A stretch of DNA of 5,009 nt from Verrucomicrobiales bacterium (GTDB lineage: Bacteria; Verrucomicrobiota; Verrucomicrobiae; Limisphaerales; UBA9464). The translations under genes and the position numbers were made by a program. Below are positions 1 through 5,009 of this stretch, in pieces. The notes beneath the pieces were generated by a model that searched no databases, was not told where the DNA came from, and saw only the letters and a list, made by a program, of their open reading frames with translations. Position 1 is the stretch's first letter, and each line of letters starts with the position of its first letter. The stretch lies in contig SXXZ01000160.1 of NCBI GenBank assembly GCA_005789375.1, positions 1-5,009 of the forward strand, in the 5' to 3' direction.

Positions 1-548
1 AGAAGGTGCGCGACCTGTTCTCGCTGAGCAGCGACTACGACAAGACGGACACGGCGACGCAGGCGTTCTTCGCCACGGTGCAGAACCTTCTCATTTTTGC
101 CGTGACGCGGAAGACCGCCGCAGAACTCATCACTACCCGCGCCAATCCCGCCGATCCGCGGTTCGGCCTGCTCGCCTGGAAGGGCGACGCGGTGCGCAAG
201 ACGGACATCGTTGTGGCCAAGAATTACCTCACCGAGGATGAGATCGACACCCTAAACCGGTTGGTCGTCATCTTCCTTGAAACCGCCGAGCTGCGGGCCA
301 AGAGCAAGCAGGAGACACACATGGCGTTCTGGAAGCAGAACGTGGATCAGATCATCACCTCCAATGGCTTCCCGCTGCTCACACACGCCGGTTCTATCAG
401 CCACGAGAAAATGGTGGAGCGCACGGGTGAGCTGTATCTCCAGTTCGACGCAAACCGCAAACAGCGCGAGGCCATAGAAGCTGACCAGCAGGACGAGGCC
501 GACCTCAACTCCTTGGAAACCCAACTGAAAAGACGCCGTCAACAATGA
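1..548 (+). CDS. rhuM: RhuM-family protein, C-terminal part (5' end outside window)
   Basis: This is the C-terminal ~182 residues of a virulence RhuM-family protein; full members are roughly 330-345 residues, so the N-terminal half lies left of the window. The first complete codon is at 3-5 (Lys), and the in-frame GTG at 6 is an internal Val, not a start. Recognisable family blocks are KVRDLFSLSSDYDKTD at the very beginning, then FFATVQNLLIFAVT, the WKGDAVRKTDIVVAKNYLT segment, EIDTLNRLVVIFLETAELRA, and SISHEKM near the end. The tail is charged and probably helical (EADQQDEADLNSLETQLKRRRQQ region). The family is named after a Salmonella pathogenicity-island gene; its biochemical role is not established, and it is often encoded between hsdM and hsdS of type I restriction-modification operons. 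That setting fits the HsdM-like stub starting in the ATGA overlap with this stop codon. The visible part has no internal stop or frameshift, so it may still be functional. Family assignment is confident; function is not. Confidence 0.9.
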   Translation, partial: KVRDLFSLSSDYDKTDTATQAFFATVQNLLIFAVTRKTAAELITTRANPADPRFGLLAWKGDAVRKTDIVVAKNYLTEDEIDTLNRLVVIFLETAELRAKSKQETHMAFWKQNVDQIITSNGFPLLTHAGSISHEKMVERTGELYLQFDANRKQREAIEADQQDEADLNSLETQLKRRRQQ

Positions 549-613
549 ACGACACCAACCAAAAGAAATCGGGCCCACTCTCTCGGGCATCGCTGATCCA
601 CTACACGACGTGA
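545..613 (+). pseudogene. HsdM-like 5' stub (copy 1), frameshifted
   Basis: An ATG at 545 overlaps the rhuM stop (ATGA), a typical coupled-operon start. It reads MNDTNQKKSG and stops at 611-613 after 22 codons. Type I methyltransferase subunits (HsdM) commonly begin with a segment like M-T-D-T-N-Q-x-x-LG-x-TLW-x-IAD-x-LRGAM. From position 577 the neighbouring frame reads TLSGIADPL, which matches the second half of that segment with Trp replaced by Ser. One missing base near 574-576 would join the two halves. The shifted frame then stays open (it includes a DFR triplet at 640-648, compare the HsdM DDFR motif) to a TGA at 664-666 overlapping the antitoxin ATG. The first 30 bases match the stub at 1325 at about 23 positions. 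Sequence similarity is seen directly; identity as an hsdM relic is inferred from remembered family N-termini and could be wrong for so short a piece. Confidence 0.45.
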
Positions 614-625
614 TTGTTACCCCCC

Positions 626-655
626 TTGATCCCAGTGCGGATTTTCGCGTAAAAA
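626..655 (+). promoter_or_regulatory. Possible promoter for the vapBC module
   Basis: TTGATC (626-631) and TAAAAA (650-655) are separated by 18 bases and resemble sigma-70 -35 and -10 boxes. They sit in the only AT-rich patch (650-662) of this GC-rich region, directly before the antitoxin ATG at 663. Transcription starting about seven bases after the -10 box would begin at or next to the ATG, so the message would be leaderless; consistent with this, no Shine-Dalgarno sequence precedes 663. No operator dyad for VapB binding was obvious. This is a pattern match only. Confidence 0.3.
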
Positions 656-662
656 TATTTTT

Positions 663-907
663 ATGAGAACCACCCTGGATCTGCCCGATCCGCTGTTTCG
701 CGAAATTAAGGCACGGTCCGCCCTGCGCGGCATGCTGCTCAAGGACTACGTCGCCGAAATCCTCCAGACCGGCCTCGCCCAAACCGCCGCCGCCCGCGCA
801 GCCCCCTGCCCTTGATTCGCAAGGCCACCGGCGTCGCCTACCCCGCCCTTTCCAACCGCGAAATCGACACCCTACTCGTCACCGAGGATGCCCATGGCGG
901 CAATTGA
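663..907 (+). pseudogene. vapB: VapB-type ribbon-helix-helix antitoxin, frameshifted
   Basis: From ATG 663 the frame reads MRTTLDLPDPLFREIKARS, then LRGMLLKDYVAEILQTGL. This is the N-terminal DNA-binding ribbon-helix-helix of VapB-like antitoxins: a strand RTTLDLP followed by two helices. The frame ends at TGA 813-815 after only 50 residues. The frame starting at 806 continues with LPLIRKATGVAYPALSNREI and ends DTLLVTEDAHGGN at TGA 905-907, which looks like the toxin-binding C-terminus such antitoxins carry (LPxIRKATG followed by a leucine-rich acidic tail). Adding one base to the run of five C at 802-806 would fuse both parts into a normal ~81-residue protein. The antitoxin therefore appears to have lost one C, or the run was misread in sequencing. 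The C-terminal part overlaps the toxin start, as in intact vapBC pairs. The truncated product might still bind the operator but would lack the toxin-neutralising tail. Confidence 0.75.
884..887 (+). promoter_or_regulatory. Shine-Dalgarno site deciding the toxin start
   Basis: GAGG lies six bases upstream of ATG 894 and inside the antitoxin C-terminal coding region. It would be too close to serve the alternative in-frame ATG at 888, so 894 is preferred as the toxin start. It is one of the few clear ribosome binding sites in the window. Confidence 0.5.
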
Positions 908-1328
908 CATCCTCGACCTCAACCTCTGGCTCGCGCTCATCGACCCAGACCACGCGCACCACGCCCGCGCCCGCCGCTACTGGGAAAACGAGGCCGCCGC
1001 AGAGATCGTCTTTTGCCGCGTGACCATGCTGGGCCTGCTCCGCCTGCTCACCAACTCGCGCGTGATGCACGGAGCGCCTTTCACCCTCGCCGAGGCGTAG
1101 GATGCTTACCGCGCCTTCACGGTTCTGCTCGAGGTCTGTTTCGCCGAAGATTCCCTCGCCGCCGAAAAGCGCTTTGAACTCTGGAGCCGCGTCCCGGGGT
1201 TTCCATCGAACCGCTGGACCGACGCCTGGATCGCCGCCCTCGCCTCGTCTGCAGGAGCCCGCGTCATCTCCTTCGACTCGGATTTCACCACTTTCCCTGA
1301 CCTCGATTTCCTTCACCTGCGCCCATGA
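894..1328 (+). pseudogene. vapC: VapC-type PIN-domain toxin with in-frame amber stop
   Basis: The whole frame from ATG 894 to TGA 1326-1328 encodes a 144-residue PIN-domain ribonuclease of the VapC toxin family, interrupted once by TAG at codon 69 (1098-1100). The N-terminal part reads IDILDLNLWLALIDPDHAHH (D8 of the DLN motif is the first metal-binding acid) and continues with FCRVTMLGLLRLLTN and the helix FTLAEA. After the stop the same frame resumes with DAYRAFTVLLEV, then WTDAWIAAL (D110), and ends with VISFDSDFTTFPDLDF (D128 and D130). All expected catalytic Asp residues are thus present in the DNA. Relatives usually have EAW at this point, so a single TGG-to-TAG change explains the stop. 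No in-frame ATG follows to restart translation; the ATG at 1102 is in another frame. VapC toxins cleave RNA, often tRNA or rRNA, and are held in check by VapB. The truncated 68-residue product lacks most active-site residues and should be inactive. Confidence 0.85.
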
Positions 1329-1468
1329 CCGACACCAACCAACGCCAACTGGGCAATACCCTCTGGCAACAGGGTCAGGGAACGATTTTCGAATTTGCTT
1401 CAGCCGCATGTTCGCTGCACATGGCTAATGCCTCGACCAGAACACCGGGGCGGGAGAACTGTCAGTGA
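1325..1468 (+). pseudogene. HsdM-like 5' stub (copy 2)
   Basis: ATG 1325 overlaps the vapC stop (ATGA). It begins MTDTNQRQLGNTLW, which I recognise as the usual N-terminus of type I restriction-modification methyltransferase subunits (HsdM), the protein that with HsdS methylates adenine at the target site. Similarity stops abruptly after Trp14: the expected IADQLRGAM segment is missing, the frame continues with unrelated residues (QQGQGTIFEFASAACSL) and ends at TGA 1466-1468 after 47 codons, against about 500 or more in real HsdM. In the next frame, NDFR at 1381-1392 may be a relic of the following HsdM motif (NADDFR), which would imply a deletion of roughly 30 bases plus a shift; this part is speculative. 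No HsdM catalytic motif (FxGxG or NPPF/NPPY) was found downstream, so the rest of the gene is gone. Confidence 0.6.
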
Positions 1469-1864
1469 CGGTGTGAAAACCGATGGAACCTGCCGGTTTG
1501 AAAACCACTGAGCCCAGAAACTCAGCGGATCATCGATCCGGTCTCAGTTTGTCGGTTGCCCGAGGGAATTCTTATCATGTCTGGTGGGCCCCGGACTCGT
1601 TCGGCCTCATCAGGAAGAAGCAAGAAACGCTGGAGCTCATCCGGAAAGAAAACCGATCCGAGGATCCGGCAAAACCGCGGAATTTAAACCGGCAACTTTC
1701 CATGGATTCCGGAACGTTGCTGAGAGAGACCTGGCCCACAGATTCTCCGAGTCCTGGTGACAGCGTTCCCCAGGCCGTGCGAACGCACGCACACCGCAAT
1801 TTGTTTTATCCGAACTCCCACTCGGAAGATTGTCTTGAGGAACACCCCTCCCTAGCCTGTTGGC
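1469..1864. other. Gene-free spacer between defence debris and PSD1 unit
   Basis: I see no supportable gene here. A + strand frame is open from 1483, but it runs some 230 bases into the exported cytochrome gene in another frame, has no recognisable motif and no ribosome binding site. Two small inverted repeats lie close together: CTGAG/CTCAG (1508-1512 and 1521-1525) and GGATC/GATCC (1527-1531 and 1535-1539). They are too short, and lack a T-run, to be called a terminator. A promoter for the downstream pair should lie near 1800-1864, but no box pair stands out. Confidence 0.5.
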
Positions 1865-4063
1865 ATGAAACCCCGCTGGCTATCCCTGCTGGCCGGCACT
1901 GCTGCCGTCCTGATGGCAGTGGAGACTCTATTCTACCTCCCGGTTTTAGCTTCGACTGCGAGTCCCCTGAGCTTCAACAGGGACGTGCGCCCCATCCTTT
2001 CGAACCACTGTTTCCCGTGCCACGGACCAGATGTCCAGCAGCGGAAAGCCCAACGTCGGCTAGACACCTTCGATGGGGCTGTAGCCCTTCGTGACGGTAT
2101 CCAGGGCATCGCGCCGGGGAAACCCGCTCAGAGCGAGTTGTGGCGACGCGTGACCTCGTCGGATCCGGAGGAAGTCATGCCACCGCCCAAGTCAGCGAAG
2201 CGGTTGTCCGAGGCCGAAAAACGCACCCTTCGTGCTTGGATCGAAAACGGAGCCCAATACGAGGCCCATTGGTCCTTTGAACCTCCACGATCGATTCCCC
2301 CTCCCCGCACTATCGATGGATCCTGGCCGCGGAATCCGATCGATGCCTTCGTGCTGGATCGCCTCGAAAAAGAGGGCCTAAAACCAGCCCCCGGGGCGCG
2401 CCCTGAAATTCTCCTGCGCCGCGCATCGCTCGATTTAACGGGGCTCCCGCCCTCCGAGGCTCTGCTCCGTCGATTTTCATCCAACCCAAACGATCAGGAG
2501 TATTTGCGGTCAGTCGATGAACTCATGGCGTCCTACGCCTATGCAGAACGCCAAGCCCAAGACTGGCTCGATCTGGCACGGTACGCCGACTCCAACGGTT
2601 TTTCCGACGACCAGACGCGCACCATTTGGCCCTATCGGGACTGGGTGATCAAAGCCATCGCTCAGAACATGCCTTTCGACCAGTTCACCCTTGAACAACT
2701 GGCCGGCGACTTGTTGCCCGGGGCAACTTCTGAACAAAGGATTGCCTCGGCATTCCACCGGAATGCGCCCCAGGCCAAGGGAAACACTTATCCGGTCGAG
2801 GAATACCGCATCAAAGGCGTCATCGACCGGGTCAACACGACCGGCACCGTCTGGCTGGGGCTGACCTTCGGATGCGCCGAATGCCACGACCACAAATTCG
2901 ATCCGATCAGCCAGCGTGAATACTTTTCGCTGTTCGCACTTTTCAACAACGTGGTCCACAGCGGCGAAGCCTTTGCCCAAGACGGACCCTTTTTAGAAAC
3001 ACCGGTTCCCACCGACTTTGGCGGAAAGTCTGCGACAAACCGCGCGGTGCGGAAAATTCCGGTGATGGCAGAACAGGCAACTCCGCGTGAGACCCGGGTG
3101 CATGTCCGCGGCAATTTTCTGCGGAAGGGAGAGATTGTCTTACCCGGAGTCCCAGCCGTGTTCGAGACGGCTCCAGGGACACACCCGACCAACCGGCTTC
3201 AACTGGCCCGCTGGCTGGTCGACGGAAAAAATCCCCTGACCGCACGCGTGGCCGTGAATCGTTTGTGGCAGTCCAGCTTCGGCCAAGGGCTGGTTCGCAC
3301 TCCCGCCGATTTCGGAAAACAAGGCGCATCGCCGTCCCACCCGGAACTGCTGGACTGGTTGGCCCGCGAACTCGTCTCCAGCGGCTGGAATCTCCGACTC
3401 ATCCATCGATGGATCGTGACCTCGTCCACCTACCGGCAGGCCGCTCACAACCCAGGCGATCCAGCACGGCTTATGGACCCTCAGAATTTCCTGCTGGCCC
3501 GCGCACCAAGGCCACGACTGGGGGCTGAGCAAATCCGGGATCAGGCTCTGGCTACTGCTGGACTGCTCACTCTGGCCTACGGCGGTGAACCGGTCTTTCC
3601 CCACCAACCCGAACACTATTGGGAAGAGCGGGCCTTGCCCGGAAAATGGGCTCCCAGCCTCGGGGCCGACCGATACCGCCGCAGCCTGTACACTTATTGG
3701 CGTCGCATGGCGCTGCATCCAACTCTAGAACTGCTCGATGCACCTGCCCGAACCGTGTGCACGGCCAAACGAACTGTGTCCAATGTGCCCACGCAAGCGC
3801 TGGTAACCCTGAACGACCCCATCTTCACCGAGGCGGCTGAGGCCTTGGCTCAAAGAATCCTGCACGAGGCCCCTGCCAGCGAAACGACTCGCCTCGAACG
3901 CGGCTTCCGACTGGCTTTGGCCCGCGGGCCCTCTCCGGAAGAACGCGCCCGGTTTCTCGATTTTCTCGCCCTGCAGCACGCACGAGGTCTGGATGATGCA
4001 GCGGCCTGGACCCGCGCGGCGGCGGTCCTGCTTAATCTGGATGAATTCTTGTGCCGGCCATGA
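1865..4063 (+). CDS. Exported PSCyt1-DUF1549-DUF1553 (PSD1) cytochrome-like protein
   Basis: This is a complete 732-residue protein of the planctomycete-type cytochrome family. Residues 1-29 form a signal peptide or membrane anchor (MKPRW, hydrophobic stretch, LPVLA). Residues 35-135 are the PSCyt1 cytochrome-c-like domain: [20 protein letters not shown] has the haem-binding CxxCH at C49-H53, and Met105 in EEVMPPP is the likely axial ligand. Residues 159-362 are PSCyt2/DUF1549, including [14 protein letters not shown] (233-246) and [20 protein letters not shown] (323-342) with a second CxxCH at C337-H341, then HKFDP. Residues 440-708 are PSD1/DUF1553, starting [20 protein letters not shown] and containing the [14 protein letters not shown] segment. 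The linker between the last two domains is only ~75 residues, without the coiled-coil or LamG-like insert many relatives have (800-1100 residues). ATG 1865 is the first ATG after an in-frame TAG at 1853; no Shine-Dalgarno is visible. The stop overlaps the DUF1501 start. The protein probably acts in the periplasm; its substrate is unknown, with polysaccharide or other organic matter breakdown proposed for the family. Confidence 0.95.
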   Translation: MKPRWLSLLAGTAAVLMAVETLFYLPVLASTASPLSFNRDVRPILSNHCFPCHGPDVQQRKAQRRLDTFDGAVALRDGIQGIAPGKPAQSELWRRVTSSDPEEVMPPPKSAKRLSEAEKRTLRAWIENGAQYEAHWSFEPPRSIPPPRTIDGSWPRNPIDAFVLDRLEKEGLKPAPGARPEILLRRASLDLTGLPPSEALLRRFSSNPNDQEYLRSVDELMASYAYAERQAQDWLDLARYADSNGFSDDQTRTIWPYRDWVIKAIAQNMPFDQFTLEQLAGDLLPGATSEQRIASAFHRNAPQAKGNTYPVEEYRIKGVIDRVNTTGTVWLGLTFGCAECHDHKFDPISQREYFSLFALFNNVVHSGEAFAQDGPFLETPVPTDFGGKSATNRAVRKIPVMAEQATPRETRVHVRGNFLRKGEIVLPGVPAVFETAPGTHPTNRLQLARWLVDGKNPLTARVAVNRLWQSSFGQGLVRTPADFGKQGASPSHPELLDWLARELVSSGWNLRLIHRWIVTSSTYRQAAHNPGDPARLMDPQNFLLARAPRPRLGAEQIRDQALATAGLLTLAYGGEPVFPHQPEHYWEERALPGKWAPSLGADRYRRSLYTYWRRMALHPTLELLDAPARTVCTAKRTVSNVPTQALVTLNDPIFTEAAEALAQRILHEAPASETTRLERGFRLALARGPSPEERARFLDFLALQHARGLDDAAAWTRAAAVLLNLDEFLCRP

Positions 4064-5009
4064 ACCGCTCCCCCTTTCCCACCGAACGGCTGGCGACTTC
4101 CTCTCGCCGAGCCTTCTTGCAACACAGTGCAGCGGGCCTGGGCACCATCGCGCTGAGCACCTTGTTGCGGGCCGATCCGCGCGGAACCCATTTCGCCGCG
4201 AAGGCCAAGCGGGTCATTTTCCTCTTCATGGCGGGCGGGCCGTCTCATGTAGATCTTTTTGATCCGAAGCCCCGGCTTCAGGAACTAGACGGAAAAACCA
4301 TCCCGGCCGAATTGCTCAAGGACCATCAGCAATTCGCCCTCATCCGGGGCACTCCCTCCCTCAAAGGATCCTCCCGCCTCTTTGCACCCTGTGGGCGCTC
4401 CGGAACCATCGTGTCCGATTGGTTGCCCCATCTGGCCCGGGTGGTCGATGACATCGCGGTGATCCGTTCCATGAAAACGGATACCAATGTCCACGATCCG
4501 GCCGTCAACCTCATGAACTGCGGATCCATGATGTTCGATCGGCCCACGCTGGGTGCCTGGCTCTCCTACGGACTCGGATCCGAAAATCACAACCTGCCGG
4601 CCTACATGGTCCTGACCTCCGGGTTCGATGACGGCCAACCGCTGCTCCAAAGCTTCTGGGGCAACGGATTCCTCGATTCACGTCATCAAGGCGTGCCCTT
4701 CCGCAATCAAGGAGATGCTGTTCTGCACCTGGCCAATCCGGCGACGGTCACGCGAGAACAGCGCCGCGAACAACTCGACCTGCTCCGTTGGATGAACCAA
4801 CGCCAGCATGACGCTCTGGGCGATCCTGAGATTTTGTCGCGCATCGCATCGTACGAGATGGCCTTCCGCATGCAGGCCAGCGTTCCCGCGTTGACCGACC
4901 TTCGAAACGAGTCGCCAGCGACCCTTCGCTTGTACGGTGCGGAACCGGGGAAACCCTCCTTCGCCAACAATTGTTTGATGGCACGAAGACTCATCGAAGA
5001 AGGCGTCCG
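4060..5009 (+). CDS. DUF1501 protein, Tat-exported, 3' end outside window
   Basis: The frame is open from ATG 4060 to the right edge (316 complete codons; relatives have about 430-490). The start overlaps the preceding stop (ATGA), implying translational coupling to the cytochrome-like gene. Residues 14-36 form a twin-arginine signal: SRRAFLQ with R16-R17, then a moderately hydrophobic stretch (AAGLGTIALSTLL). The mature part starts with KRVIFLFMAGGPSHVDLFDP (50-69), the hallmark block of DUF1501, a relative of the alkaline phosphatase/sulfatase fold. Further family blocks are VVDDIAVIRSMKTD, TDTNVHDPAVNLMNCGS (T140 onward), RPTLGAWLSYGLGSENHNLP, SRHQGVPFRNQGDAVL and YEMAFRMQASVPALTDL (F269-Q272 inside). 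H63, D65, H145 and D146 are candidate metal ligands by position; this is inferred, not shown. DUF1501 proteins are almost always paired with DUF1549/DUF1553 proteins, and the two probably act together outside the cytoplasm after folded Tat export. No enzymatic activity is firmly assigned to this family. No frameshift is seen. Confidence 0.95.
   Translation, partial: MNRSPFPTERLATSSRRAFLQHSAAGLGTIALSTLLRADPRGTHFAAKAKRVIFLFMAGGPSHVDLFDPKPRLQELDGKTIPAELLKDHQQFALIRGTPSLKGSSRLFAPCGRSGTIVSDWLPHLARVVDDIAVIRSMKTDTNVHDPAVNLMNCGSMMFDRPTLGAWLSYGLGSENHNLPAYMVLTSGFDDGQPLLQSFWGNGFLDSRHQGVPFRNQGDAVLHLANPATVTREQRREQLDLLRWMNQRQHDALGDPEILSRIASYEMAFRMQASVPALTDLRNESPATLRLYGAEPGKPSFANNCLMARRLIEEGV

Noticed and set aside
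6..8. GTG at 6 as a rhuM start codon
   Set aside because: The frame is open to the window edge and the preceding Lys codon fits the family (KVRDLF); the gene simply starts outside the window.
1098..1100. TAG as a reassigned sense codon
   Set aside because: No other real gene here contains an in-frame TAG, so there is no support for recoding; the neighbouring antitoxin is also broken, which favours decay.
879..1409. Reverse-strand open frame opposite vapC
   Set aside because: It is antisense to the PIN-domain frame, whose catalytic motifs and length are recognisable; the reverse product shows no family features.
1102..1428. Open frame starting just after the vapC amber codon
   Set aside because: It is out of frame with the PIN-domain continuation and is low-complexity (Ser/Pro/Arg), as expected of a shifted GC-rich frame. 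Only its last residues (NDFR) may be an HsdM relic.
1508..1539. Adjacent dyads as a transcription terminator
   Set aside because: Stems are only five base pairs and no T-run follows.
1483..2094. Open + strand frame of 203 codons
   Set aside because: It overlaps the first 230 bases of the well-supported PSCyt1 gene in another frame, has no motif and no ribosome binding site.
2510..2980. Reverse-strand open frames inside the PSCyt1/PSD1 gene (also 3140-3718 and 3850-4248)
   Set aside because: They are shadows of a conserved gene on the + strand; none shows recognisable domains.
4285..4994. Reverse-strand open frames opposite the DUF1501 gene
   Set aside because: The + strand frame matches DUF1501 blocks over its whole length.

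Overview
The window looks like chromosomal DNA from a Planctomycetes-Verrucomicrobia-type bacterium. The strongest evidence is the right half. It carries a PSCyt1/PSCyt2(DUF1549)/PSD1(DUF1553) cytochrome-like protein whose stop overlaps the start of a DUF1501 protein. This gene pair is multiplied many times in Planctomycetes and Verrucomicrobia and is rare elsewhere. The DNA is GC-rich and several genes lack a clear Shine-Dalgarno sequence, which fits that group. The genus cannot be told from this window.

Left part (1-1468): debris of a defence / toxin-antitoxin island, all on the + strand. It opens with the C-terminal half of a RhuM-family gene, a family often found inside type I restriction-modification operons. 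Next comes a short stub resembling the first codons of a type I methyltransferase subunit (HsdM). A VapBC-type toxin-antitoxin module follows, and then a second HsdM-like 5' stub. Both members of the toxin-antitoxin pair look inactivated. The antitoxin reading frame breaks at a run of five C (802-806), and the toxin has an in-frame TAG at 1098-1100 where family members normally have Trp. The region therefore reads as a decaying restriction-modification neighbourhood with a dead toxin-antitoxin module lodged in it.

Middle (1469-1864): about 400 bases with no gene I can support, only a few small inverted repeats.

Right part (1865-5009): a two-gene translationally coupled unit. The 732-residue exported PSCyt1-DUF1549-DUF1553 protein is complete and unusually compact. 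It is joined by an ATGA overlap to a Tat-exported DUF1501 protein (alkaline phosphatase/sulfatase-like fold) that runs off the right edge. Such pairs are thought to work together outside the cytoplasm, possibly on complex polysaccharides or other organic substrates, but their biochemical role is not established.

No tRNA, rRNA, CRISPR array or complete insertion sequence was seen. I found no convincing wholly new system. The most distinctive signal is the doubly broken VapBC flanked by two HsdM-like gene starts.
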